Source: Saprospiraceae bacterium (GTDB lineage Bacteria > Bacteroidota > Bacteroidia > Chitinophagales > Saprospiraceae). From it: a DNA stretch of 33,034 nt. The stretch covers positions 1 through 33,034 of the forward strand of contig JANQFJ010000239.1 in assembly GCA_028277915.1 (NCBI GenBank), read 5' to 3'. Below are positions 15,701-24,077 of the stretch, in pieces. The position numbers and the translations under genes were made by a program. The notes below the pieces were generated by a model that was given only the letters and a program-made list of their open reading frames with translations, did no database searches and was not told where the DNA came from. Within the stretch, counting starts at the first letter, position 1. Every line of letters begins with the position of its first letter.

Positions 15701-17404
15701 GTCTTCTCTGAAAAATCTGTGGAATTGTTGGTCTTTTCTTTTTGGATCGAAATGATTTAGCCCCCATGCAGTACCAATCCACAATGTTCCGTTGCGGCCT
15801 TTTGCCACTGAAAAAACACTGTTACTACTAATACTTTTATCATTGCTTTCGTCTGATTGATATCGAAGAATTTTACCAGTTTTTTTATTAAAACTAGATA
15901 AGCCATACTTGGAGCCGAACCAAAGAACACCCTCTTCGTCTTCATAAATAGATCTGACGGTTCCATGTAAAATACTATTCGAGTTTTCAGGATTATAACG
16001 ATAATGAAAAAACTGGTTGCTTTTCTCATCAAAGCGACTCAATCCAATCCCCACACCAAACCACATCTCACCCTCATTGTCTTCATGAATGGAAAGAATA
16101 CTTCCTTTTCCTATGGTTTTTGGGTTTCCTGGGTCGTGGAAATAATGGGTGTATATATTTGTCGAAGGGTCATATTTGTTCAGACCATTTGCAGTGCCTA
16201 TCCAGAGTTTTCCTTTTCGATCTTCATAGAGTGACCAGATAGTGTTGTTGCTCAATCCATCCGGGTTATTAATTGCATTAAAGTGATGGGTAAATTGTTT
16301 GGTTTGTCGGGAAAGGCGATTGACTCCGCTACCATAAGTGGCAATCCACAAAATCCCTTGACGATCTTCATAAATTGCACGAATGATATTGTCACTTAGA
16401 CTGCGTGGATTATTGGGATCGTGGAAATACTTTTTAAAATTTCCTTTTGAATCAGGATTATTGTTTTCTGGTGGTATAAAAAGATTTAGACCACCGTTTT
16501 TAGCGACTTGTCCTTCTGTTCCGGTCCCAATCCACAAATGTCCTTTGCTATCTTCAAATATAGAACTCACAGAATTGTCACTTAAACTCTCAGGATCACT
16601 TGGGTTGTGAAAGTATTTTTGAAATTTATTGGTAATTCGATCAAATTGATTTAACCCTCTGGCAGTCCCAATCCATAAATTGCCTTTTCGGTCTTCAAAC
16701 ATCGAATGGATTACGTCATTACTAAGACTTCCGGGGTCTTCAGGATCATGTTGAAAAACGATGAATTCTTTTGTTTCAGCATCATATTGTTCCAGCCCGT
16801 CCCATGTTCCGATCCACAATGTTGATTGAGAATCTTCATAAATGCAGAGTACAGGTTCTTTGGTGATTTGGAGAAATTCGTTGGTCAGTTCGTCAAACAC
16901 AAACAACCCAAGATAGGTCCCAAACCAGACCGTACCTTTGTGATCTTCAAAAATGGAATGAACACCATAAAAACTGTAATCTTCAGGGTTCTCCGGCTGG
17001 AATTGATGCTGTTGAAATTCTTCTGTTTGATGATTAAAACTATTCAATCCTTCCGAAGTTCCAACCCAAAAAGTCCCTTTGCTATCTTCGAAAACAGACA
17101 AGACCATGTCATGGCTCAAACTTTTGGGATCATCTGGATTGTTGTTGAAGATTTTAAAATTTTTGCCATCATACCTGCTAAGGCCAACTCCTGTCCCTAT
17201 CCAGATATATCCTTGCTTATCCTGGAAAATACAGTTGACAACAACGTTGGAAAGGCCATCTTCAACGGAAAGCTGGTCAAATTCTAAATCGGAAAGCGTC
17301 TGAGAAGAAAGGGGCAATACTTTTAAAGTCATTGCCATGAGCAAAGCCGTCAAGGTGATGAAAACACGCATTTTTTTATAGAAAAGTGTATTAGTTCCTT
17401 GCAT
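12731..17404 (-). CDS. Hybrid sensor kinase with Reg_prop propellers, receiver and class III nucleotide cyclase output
   Basis: A 1557-residue membrane signalling protein. In order: signal peptide (about 12-35; an alternative ATG at residue 12), about fourteen Reg_prop blades with WIGT..GL motifs (36-700, two seven-bladed propellers), Y_Y_Y domain (about 735-810), one membrane segment (822-841), coiled linker, HisKA with phospho-acceptor His884 in SHELRSPLNG, HATPase with NGIKFT, DSGKGIP and GTGLGLSV (about 985-1090), receiver with Asp1197 in LDIMMPG (1146-1262), and a class III adenylate/guanylate cyclase domain (about 1300-1480) with metal Asp1309 and Asp1353 and the VNTASR transition-state motif (Asn1424, Arg1428). 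A short TPR-like tail follows. The periplasmic and kinase parts match hybrid two-component sensors, but no AraC domain is present. It is likely transcribed alone. Confidence 0.93.
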   Translation of the reverse strand: MQGTNTLFYKKMRVFITLTALLMAMTLKVLPLSSQTLSDLEFDQLSVEDGLSNVVVNCIFQDKQGYIWIGTGVGLSRYDGKNFKIFNNNPDDPKSLSHDMVLSVFEDSKGTFWVGTSEGLNSFNHQTEEFQQHQFQPENPEDYSFYGVHSIFEDHKGTVWFGTYLGLFVFDELTNEFLQITKEPVLCIYEDSQSTLWIGTWDGLEQYDAETKEFIVFQHDPEDPGSLSNDVIHSMFEDRKGNLWIGTARGLNQFDRITNKFQKYFHNPSDPESLSDNSVSSIFEDSKGHLWIGTGTEGQVAKNGGLNLFIPPENNNPDSKGNFKKYFHDPNNPRSLSDNIIRAIYEDRQGILWIATYGSGVNRLSRQTKQFTHHFNAINNPDGLSNNTIWSLYEDRKGKLWIGTANGLNKYDPSTNIYTHYFHDPGNPKTIGKGSILSIHEDNEGEMWFGVGIGLSRFDEKSNQFFHYRYNPENSNSILHGTVRSIYEDEEGVLWFGSKYGLSSFNKKTGKILRYQSDESNDKSISSNSVFSVAKGRNGTLWIGTAWGLNHFDPKRKDQQFHRFFREDGNTNSLSSSRVSCILQDRSGMVWVGSWGGGLNKFDPSTEKFTRYEEEDGLPSDWIWGILEDDHGNLWISTSRGLSRFFPKSEKFRNYDTYDGLQSSEFNQGAYHKSSNNGKMYFGGVNGFNIFHPDSLQNNPYVPPIVFSSFKYYQKSDPEGKGTDVKGINKLEELELSYNENSFTCAFSALNFQHSFKNQYAYKINGIHDNWINLGTKNEVTFANLSPGKYTLQVIGSNNNSIWNKEGASLKIVVHPPFYLTIWAKIFYLLLTLGIVYYFWQIQVQKQQRKLEMEQQKLEQEKRINEELRKVDQLKDQFLANTSHELRSPLNGIIGLATSLKDGIAGTLSEVAIKNLNLIIYSGKRLANLVNDILDFSKLRNGELILQKKPTDLYTIVETVLTLSNPLLNGKPIELINEVSPHVPFINADENRLQQILHNLISNGIKFTDEGFVKVGAKIQNDMLAITVSDSGKGIPNDQMETIFKAFEQGDGSLAREYEGTGLGLSVTKQIVELHGGIIQVQSGHGIGSHFTFTIPLSESKDHKTLETKKREEEIKSLVTEPLAFHTATNGENQYPVLGGDGYEPMKILIVDDDPVNRQVLENYLYMEGYQVHQATCGQEVLDLFKDGKKFDLLILDIMMPGMSGYTTCEKLRKNYLPSDLPIIMLTAKNRITDLVEGFNVGANDFLTKPFSKEELISRIKTHLNLQRIQKATNRFVPHKFLNSIGHETITDVKLGDQANCDVTVFFSDIRDYMSLSEQMTPEENFKFVNAFVGRMGPIIQKHHGFVNQYLGDAIMANFPAEAEHALRAAVEMQKTIRIYNEQRKLINRRPIKVGMGLHTGSLIMGIIGDENRTDPATVSSTVNTASRMESLTKHYGANILISEHTKRKIPGSANFHFRYLGKVQLKGKKELISVYECYDGDAPGLIEFKNKTLPTFNRGLDYFFKKDFDRAAEIFKSIVNENDSDLVCRFFLQKATKFAKNGVSETWDGVETMLTL

Positions 17405-17633
17405 ATCAGGTAATTCTCAATGAGTTTAGAGGGTGAACTACTTTTCAATACTGAGTTGTTTCCAATCCGTTATCTATAGCAATTTAACGATTTATTAATT
17501 GTAATAATCCGTTTTAACCAATTGATTAATCTTTTAACATCTTTTTAAGAAATCTGATTGGTCTTTTGCATTTTTTTAACAAAGCTTCAGCAGTTAAAAG
17601 AATTTGTTGCATGCACTAACACAAGGTTTTGTA

Positions 17634-19970
17634 CTAATCTTCATAGTTGAAAGAAAAACCCAGCGCAAAATAGTATCTCGGATGTGGATCTCGGTTATTA
17701 TAACTTATTCCAAAACTAATTGGACCAATATAACTTCTGTATTTTAGATTAAAACCATAACCAATCAATGAATTGTTTTCAAATAGATTCTTCACAATGA
17801 ACTTATCCAGCTGATTTAGAGAAATATGTTCATGGAAAAGGAGACTATTGATGCCATATCGGAAGAAAAAATTCTTAAAAAGAATATGTTGAACCTGAAA
17901 CTTCAGTGTGCCAAAGTTTGGGGTAGTAAGCTCGCGGTAATTCAATCCTAAAAACGGAATGTCATCGAAATCCAATCTTTGTGTACCACCGACAATGAAG
18001 TCATTAAATATACTGTTTTCCACGTCATTGGAAAGTGTAATTCCTAAGGATATTGAAGGTATAAACTGAATTTTTTTGCTAATAGGTGTAATTCTCGAAT
18101 AACGAAAAAATATGGTTGTAAAGAATTCGGGAGTCAATTCTTTTACAACTTGATTCAATTCAGCTTTGGTAACAGGCATTTCAGAATTTATGGAGTCAAC
18201 AGGAATATAAATTGTATCAATACCTTCCTTATATTTTAAATTATAATCACTCCAGGGATATATGTTGACTGTTACATCGAGGTTTGCTCCTTTGGAAGGA
18301 TAATTTCTATCGTTAAAAGTATTTCGAGTATAACCACCGTTCACAAAAAAACGGTTGAATCGAATTGCCTTTATGCCTTCTGGATTTATATTACCAATTT
18401 TATATTTGAATCCTTCGAATTCATATTTAAAACTTAAAAAAGAAAAATCTTTTAAGGATTGGGTACCCATAATGCCGACACCGACGATGTGATTTCTGTT
18501 GATTTCGAGATCTTGAAGTTCTCCATTAGAATAATTGGGAACCTGCAAACTCCGATAGTCGTATCGAAGGTTTAAGGCGGTTTTTCGTTTTACTCCAACA
18601 TACTTTAAATGGTCCAATCGCAAACGTGGGTTTCCCGAAAGGTCAAGGGCAACGATGCTACGTGTACTCTTACCCAAGGTGTTTCGCATGGTGTAATTAA
18701 GCGTGACTCCTGCAGAAAATAGATTGTCGTAATGTATCCCGGCTTTGATTACTTGTTCCGGTTTTTCAAACATTTTTAAGACTAATGCCGCTCTGTTATT
18801 ACTAGTCTGTTCAAAATGGTAAATGACTTTTTTAAAACTATTGATACCATAAACTCTTCTAACTCCATTTTCAATTTGGGCTCTGTTCAAAGTATCACCT
18901 TGCTCATGTCCAAATTTGCTCATTACAAGTTGGGGGCTGATTGAATGAAGGCCTTTTAGCTTGATTTCACTTATAATAACTGACTGAGCTCCAAAGTCAA
19001 TTCCATCATTTTTGGAAGAAGCTTTTACTCTTTTAGCTAAGTTCCTAAAATCTTTTCTATGTTTTTCTCCTGCAAGGTCTCCCAATTCCAGTATTTCTTC
19101 AAAATTACTGAAACTGGCCGTAGAGTTATCTTTCAAGTCTGGTTCGATATAAATATCACACATCTTGATTTGCTCTTCCATTCGCTCAAGTGAAGGAATC
19201 ATAGAAACCTGAAGGAGTATTCCTACTATGTTGTTGATTTCATCTACTGGTTCAAAACCACCGGATACGTTAACGCCGATTACAATATCGGCTCCCATTT
19301 TTCTAGCTTCCTCCACCGGAAAATTATTGAGCACTCCTCCGTCAACAGCCAATGTACTATCCAGAACAGCTGCGGTAAACGCTGTTGGAATTGACATACT
19401 GGCGCGAAGTGCTTCTGAAAGGGGACCATCTTTAAATATGATTTCTTTTCCTGTTCCAACATCTGTTGCGATGCAGCGAAATGGGATCGGAAAATCATCA
19501 AATGATTTGTATTTAGTAGAGGACCATGTAAAATGAGAAAGCATTTCGCTAAGCATTTGGCCTTCTATTAACCCGGAAGGCAGCCCAGGAATGCCATTTT
19601 TAACGTATAATTCCAGTAAATAGCGATTATAATATTCCTTCTCTTCGTAAGAAATGTAGGATAGAGGGATATTATTTGACAGGATTTGGTCCCAGTCAAT
19701 TATTCGGACAATTTTTTCCAATTCATCTGCTGAGTAACCCAAAGCGTACAATCCACCGACAATACTGCCCATACTAGTTCCAGTAATAAAATCGGGACGA
19801 ATATCTTCTTTTTCCATGGCTTTGATCACTCCGATATGAGCAAAGCCTTTTGCTCCACCTCCACTTAATACAAGACCTATTTTAGGACGAGAGGGTTGGA
19901 TTTCCTGGACCTGAGCGGTTGTACTATTGAAGGAAAGTATAAAAAGAATGAGTATAAAACGATTTATCAT
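17634..19970 (-). CDS. Patatin-like phospholipase fused to an Omp85-type outer-membrane barrel
   Basis: A 778-residue protein with a signal peptide (MINRFILILFILSFNSTTAQ). The patatin domain (about 30-220) has the glycine-rich oxyanion loop LSGGGAKG (36-42), nucleophile Ser66 in GTSMGS and the dyad Asp210 in VDGG. After a linker comes a POTRA-like segment (about 330-400: IKLKGLHSISPQLVMSKFG) and a C-terminal beta-barrel of surface-antigen (Omp85/BamA) type (about 410-778), ending in FALGFSFNYED. This layout matches the PlpD-like patatin/barrel proteins called type Vd autotransporters, though in Bacteroidota the patatin part may stay periplasmic. Members are phospholipases A or lysophospholipases. 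It is the third gene of a probable operon, 53 bases after the arylsulfotransferase-like gene. Confidence 0.92.
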   Translation of the reverse strand: MINRFILILFILSFNSTTAQVQEIQPSRPKIGLVLSGGGAKGFAHIGVIKAMEKEDIRPDFITGTSMGSIVGGLYALGYSADELEKIVRIIDWDQILSNNIPLSYISYEEKEYYNRYLLELYVKNGIPGLPSGLIEGQMLSEMLSHFTWSSTKYKSFDDFPIPFRCIATDVGTGKEIIFKDGPLSEALRASMSIPTAFTAAVLDSTLAVDGGVLNNFPVEEARKMGADIVIGVNVSGGFEPVDEINNIVGILLQVSMIPSLERMEEQIKMCDIYIEPDLKDNSTASFSNFEEILELGDLAGEKHRKDFRNLAKRVKASSKNDGIDFGAQSVIISEIKLKGLHSISPQLVMSKFGHEQGDTLNRAQIENGVRRVYGINSFKKVIYHFEQTSNNRAALVLKMFEKPEQVIKAGIHYDNLFSAGVTLNYTMRNTLGKSTRSIVALDLSGNPRLRLDHLKYVGVKRKTALNLRYDYRSLQVPNYSNGELQDLEINRNHIVGVGIMGTQSLKDFSFLSFKYEFEGFKYKIGNINPEGIKAIRFNRFFVNGGYTRNTFNDRNYPSKGANLDVTVNIYPWSDYNLKYKEGIDTIYIPVDSINSEMPVTKAELNQVVKELTPEFFTTIFFRYSRITPISKKIQFIPSISLGITLSNDVENSIFNDFIVGGTQRLDFDDIPFLGLNYRELTTPNFGTLKFQVQHILFKNFFFRYGINSLLFHEHISLNQLDKFIVKNLFENNSLIGYGFNLKYRSYIGPISFGISYNNRDPHPRYYFALGFSFNYED

Positions 19971-20023
19971 TTTTACGGAAAACAGTTTCTATGAAAAATA
20001 ACCTTCAGAAAGACCCCGAAATG

Positions 20024-21727
20024 TCAGAACAGAAGCAGTTTTTTTGTGAAAATTTGTCCGTCATCTGAAATGATCCTGAAAAAATATAAACCATTTGCAA
20101 GTTTTGGAAGTTGAATTGTGGCTTCCTGCGAAGTAGTTTGGTGGTCGATTATATTTCTTCCATTGCTATCGAAAAGAGTCATTTTTAAACGCTGGAATTT
20201 AGAATTATTAATCTTAAGTGATTGATCTACAGCGTTGTAAGTCACTTCAATTTTTAATGGATCAATTATATCTTCATTCACTCCAACAAATATTTGACAA
20301 TCAACAGGACTATTTCCATTTTCAATGGTTGAGCCGGGGCTGAGGTCCAAACCTTCAAATCCGGGAAAATCCGAAGGGTATTTGTAAGCCCTGAAAGTAG
20401 CATTGTTGTTAGCATTCTGACCTTGTGTAACCGGGAAATCACCATTCAAAGGAATCACATAATCCCAGACTGTGTTTTTTTGAGGATCGATTTCGAAAAC
20501 GCTCCCGGGAGAACCAGCATTGATCAGTGTATTACCATTTGGAAGCCGTTGAGCGTTTGAAAGATAGGGGGAATAAAAGGTCTCACCAGACTGGTCGCCA
20601 TAAATCCATTCGGCCTCCGTAGGTCCGAAAGGATCACTTGCAGGTAAAATATAACCTCCTATGGAATCTTGCGGAGGAACGAGGATTTCTACAGTGGAAA
20701 AATCGACACCAGGTCTTCCGTTTCCATTATTGTAAATCAGAATTTTTCCAGCATCTGCAAGGCCGTCTTTAATCCAGTTTACGCCATGCTGGCCGAATAA
20801 TTTTTGATCACTTACAGGAGCTCTGTCATAAGCTGAAGCATTGCCCCAACGATAAAGAATGTCTCCACCTTTGCCATAAATGCCTCCTGAATGCGAAGCA
20901 GCTTCCTGTATAGTCGTGCTATGATCCAGGATCCAAATCTCATCAGAATTTCTTACGCTAATCAGGATTTGATCCAATTCTGGGTTGTAATCAATGGAGT
21001 TGAAATGATTCCAATCTCGGCTGGAATTTGAATTAGAGCTATTCAAATCCGGAAGATTGATATTGAAAAGTTCAGGATGATCAGCGACAACGCCATAATT
21101 TAATTTTGTCGGGTCAAAATCCTGGATATAATGATCTTTGATGTTCCACTCCCAAACGATATTCATATCATTGGGGATTATGGGTTTAATTTCAATAATT
21201 TTTTCAGACCACATGAATCCTCCGCTGTAGATTTCGTTTGGATCTCTGCCTAATTCGATGAGCTCATCTTCAAAAACCAGTTCCCAGGTGAGCACCAAAA
21301 TATTTCCGTTTGGCATCATCACTGCATCGTGGTGAGAAAGCCATGTAGAAGTATTGAATTCGTAGGACCAAACTGTGTTATTGTTCCAATCGACTAATTC
21401 CAAACCACCTGCGTTACTGGCAGAGGTAAATGGCCCTAATGGGGCAATCTTGTAAGTTCGGAACACATAACCGTTTTCCAGAAAATAAGCTGCAAGTCCT
21501 GGCTTTGTGCCTCGACTCCATTCGTTGACCAAATGACCACAATTGTCAACAAGAAATGCTTTTGTGCTGGAAAATGGTGAAAAAAAAGTATATCCCTGTA
21601 AGCTTTCAGGATCGTTTTGAATCGTACCAACAGTTGCCTGGCCAATCACAACCGGAGTGATAAAAATGACGAAGACAATACTTAAGATTATACTTCTTTT
21701 AAGGAAATTGGAAATATTTTTTAACAT
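20024..21727 (-). CDS. Arylsulfotransferase-like secreted protein with T9SS sorting domain
   Basis: A 567-residue exported protein (hydrophobic signal 11-30). The body has the six-bladed propeller signature of arylsulfate sulfotransferase-like proteins: GYTFFSP, an HHDAVMMPNGNIL motif with His132 and His133, RDWNHFNSIDYNP, FGQHGVNWIKDG and QRLPNGNTLINAG, the recurring LPNGN turns marking the blades. The last 75 residues (from about 492) form a T9SS type A sorting domain ending in GQIFTKKLLLF, so the protein should be exported across the outer membrane and anchored or released. True bacterial sulfotransferases move sulfate between phenols through a conserved His; whether this protein is an enzyme or only a structural relative cannot be told. 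It lies 27 bases after the TonB receptor gene and 53 bases before the patatin gene. Confidence 0.87.
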   Translation of the reverse strand: MLKNISNFLKRSIILSIVFVIFITPVVIGQATVGTIQNDPESLQGYTFFSPFSSTKAFLVDNCGHLVNEWSRGTKPGLAAYFLENGYVFRTYKIAPLGPFTSASNAGGLELVDWNNNTVWSYEFNTSTWLSHHDAVMMPNGNILVLTWELVFEDELIELGRDPNEIYSGGFMWSEKIIEIKPIIPNDMNIVWEWNIKDHYIQDFDPTKLNYGVVADHPELFNINLPDLNSSNSNSSRDWNHFNSIDYNPELDQILISVRNSDEIWILDHSTTIQEAASHSGGIYGKGGDILYRWGNASAYDRAPVSDQKLFGQHGVNWIKDGLADAGKILIYNNGNGRPGVDFSTVEILVPPQDSIGGYILPASDPFGPTEAEWIYGDQSGETFYSPYLSNAQRLPNGNTLINAGSPGSVFEIDPQKNTVWDYVIPLNGDFPVTQGQNANNNATFRAYKYPSDFPGFEGLDLSPGSTIENGNSPVDCQIFVGVNEDIIDPLKIEVTYNAVDQSLKINNSKFQRLKMTLFDSNGRNIIDHQTTSQEATIQLPKLANGLYFFRIISDDGQIFTKKLLLF

Positions 21728-21754
21728 GCTGAAGGAGGCTTTTGCTTTATAAAG

Positions 21755-23971
21755 TTAAAATAAAAACTGAATTTGCCCTTTGATGAAAAACGGTGTGCCA
21801 GGAGTGAAATGAATTTCTTCAACCGGCTCAAATTCATGAAACAATCTGGAAGTTGTAGCAAACTGCGTTTCATTCCATTCAACATTAAACAGGTTTTCAA
21901 TTGAAATGCCAAAGTCAAGATATTTCCAGCGATATCCAATATTCAAATCGGTCACAAAATATCCTTTAGCAATAATCGAATTGTCTTCGTTTGCAGGGCG
22001 GTCAGCAATATATCGATAGCGTAATCCTCCGTAATATCCATCCGGATGAACCAAGCTGATACCTCCAGAGGAAGATAACGATACTGCCAATGGTATAAAA
22101 TCATTACCTTCCGGCTGATTGATCATTCTTGCGAAGGCATAATTCAAATCAGCATTTAAAAACAACCAGCGATTTATTTGATACCTTATTCCTAAATCAA
22201 GGCCTAAACGACGTGATTTTCCACTTGGTTCAACAATTCCAGCATCTCCAACATAGACAAATTCCTGCTCCATGTAAAGGTGCCAGGCAGCTGTATTGAT
22301 AACCAATTTGGATATTGGCTTCCAGATAAATCCGATATCTAGACCAAATGCTGCAGGTAATATCTCTTTTCCATTTTGAGCCACAACAACCCGGGTATCA
22401 TTGGAATGAAATCCAATACCTGATTTCATATAAATCTGAAAACTACTGGAATGGTTATATAAAATATTCAGTTTTGGACTCAGAATAGCTTGATCAGCTA
22501 AAAGCGTTTGGTATTGATTAGCCAACAGATCATTATAGTTAAATTTAAAAAAATCCATTCGCAATGCCGGATTGATCAACCATTTACCAAAGTTGAGTTT
22601 GGCATTTAAATATCCAAAAATATTGGTTTCATTGATGTTGCCAAATTGAATACGCTCTATAGTTTCAGATCGGTTCGCAGTGTGTGAAAGTTCATTTTCA
22701 ATACTTTTGTCGTTTCTCAATCCCAGGCCGAGTTGAACGATTGCATCAATTTTGCCTGGCTTAAGATATTGATTCCATTCGCTTTTGGCTCCGAAAGTTT
22801 TACGATCTTCTTTCTGACGGATTTGGTCACCATTTATCGGATCTTCCAGAAAAAAAGTAAAATTGGAATTCAGTTCAAAATCATACAATGAATAGAAAAC
22901 TGAGTTTTTAATGAATGAATTTTTATTAATGGTTTTATTAAAATTTAAAAGAAAATTAGTGCGTCCGGTAGTTCCGCCTTCAGTGTCATCGATCGCACCA
23001 AATCTGCCGATGGTTCCATCTTTTACAGCTCTTTCTGGAATTTGACCAGAGGCATCCCATCGACTGTTGAAGTGAGAAAAAAGCAGAGAAAATTTATCTT
23101 GGTTAGGCAACCGATTGGTATATTTTCCCATAATGTTCAACCTATTGAAATTTTGAGGTGACTCAAAGGGGCCATCATTCAAAATATATTCTGAAGCCAC
23201 ATATGCCGACTGATTTCCAGTTTTGAAAATATTGAATTGACCAAATAGTCTTGTAAAATTAAATTGTCCAAATTCAAGTTTAATTGCATTGTTGTCAAAA
23301 AAATCTTTGGTTTCAAAATTGACAAATCCTGCAGTAGCAAAATTTCCCTGGTCAGCATTGTAAGGACCTTTGCCAAAATCAATATTATTGATGACTTCAG
23401 GAATCAAAAAATGCATGTCAGCATAACCCTGGCCGTGTGAATGAGAAACCATATTCACTGGTAATCCGTCTACGCTTATGTTTATATCAGTTCCATGATC
23501 AATGTCAAATCCCCGGAGAAAAATTTGCTCAGCCTTTCCTCCACCAGCATGCTGACCAATGATGAGACCTGGTACTTTGCGTAAAATTTCCTGCGAAGAA
23601 TTTACGGGATTGACTTGTAGATCGATTTTTGAAAACAGGCTGAGGGCATTAATTTCAGGGGAAATGATGACCTGGTCCAAAAATACCTGGCTTTCTATCA
23701 ATACTATTTTTAGTTGGTGGTCTGTATCTTGGACTATAATCTGTTTAGTCTCATAACCGATGTGACTAATCGTAAGTGTGTCAGGAATAGAAACACTGAT
23801 TTCAAATTTTCCAAAATCGTCAGTATGAACATGTTCTTGTGTGGAAGATTGAAAAACGTGAGCGTACTGAACGGCTTCGTTGTTGGCATCCACAACTATC
23901 CCGGTAAGTATTTGTCCGTTTATCCAAAAAGGAAGCAAAAAAAGCAGGAAAGTAAAAGAGTTTTTAAGCAT
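21755..23971 (-). CDS. TonB-dependent outer-membrane receptor with carboxypeptidase-like N-domain
   Basis: A 738-residue outer-membrane receptor. After a signal peptide (MLKNSFTFLLFLLPFWINGQ) comes a CarboxypepD_reg-like domain (about 21-95: GIVVDANNEAVQYAHVF and HIGYETKQIIV), then the plug (about 115-225: EILRKVPGLIIGQHAGGGKA, LRGFDIDHGTDI, DGLPVNMVSHSHGQG) and the barrel, closing with the aromatic-ended strand IKGQIQFLF. The plug holds five His within about 50 residues (141, 159, 177, 179, 187), which may point to a metal or metal-complex ligand; that is inference. No SusD partner follows, so it is not a SusCD glycan system. It is the first gene of the probable TonB receptor, arylsulfotransferase-like, patatin operon. 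Confidence 0.93.
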   Translation of the reverse strand: MLKNSFTFLLFLLPFWINGQILTGIVVDANNEAVQYAHVFQSSTQEHVHTDDFGKFEISVSIPDTLTISHIGYETKQIIVQDTDHQLKIVLIESQVFLDQVIISPEINALSLFSKIDLQVNPVNSSQEILRKVPGLIIGQHAGGGKAEQIFLRGFDIDHGTDINISVDGLPVNMVSHSHGQGYADMHFLIPEVINNIDFGKGPYNADQGNFATAGFVNFETKDFFDNNAIKLEFGQFNFTRLFGQFNIFKTGNQSAYVASEYILNDGPFESPQNFNRLNIMGKYTNRLPNQDKFSLLFSHFNSRWDASGQIPERAVKDGTIGRFGAIDDTEGGTTGRTNFLLNFNKTINKNSFIKNSVFYSLYDFELNSNFTFFLEDPINGDQIRQKEDRKTFGAKSEWNQYLKPGKIDAIVQLGLGLRNDKSIENELSHTANRSETIERIQFGNINETNIFGYLNAKLNFGKWLINPALRMDFFKFNYNDLLANQYQTLLADQAILSPKLNILYNHSSSFQIYMKSGIGFHSNDTRVVVAQNGKEILPAAFGLDIGFIWKPISKLVINTAAWHLYMEQEFVYVGDAGIVEPSGKSRRLGLDLGIRYQINRWLFLNADLNYAFARMINQPEGNDFIPLAVSLSSSGGISLVHPDGYYGGLRYRYIADRPANEDNSIIAKGYFVTDLNIGYRWKYLDFGISIENLFNVEWNETQFATTSRLFHEFEPVEEIHFTPGTPFFIKGQIQFLF

Positions 23972-24077
23972 GGTTTTTTGTCTTTACAATAAATTGGAAA
24001 ATTTATCCTTGGGATTTTCAATTTAACGTACATACGTAAAAACCAATCAAATCGAATTATTGTTTAAAAAACTTTAT

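Noticed and set aside
16826..17287. 153-codon open frame on the plus strand inside the sensor gene
   Set aside because: It is the complement of the repeated Reg_prop blades, and has no recognisable motif or start context.
12731..17404. A polysaccharide utilisation locus around the propeller-type sensor
   Set aside because: No SusC/SusD pair, glycoside hydrolase or lyase is in the window, and the TonB receptor at 21.8-24 kb lacks a SusD neighbour.
24026..24037. ACGTA-CA-TACGT inverted repeat upstream of the TonB receptor gene
   Set aside because: Only five base pairs per arm in AT-rich sequence, with no second copy noticed; chance cannot be excluded.
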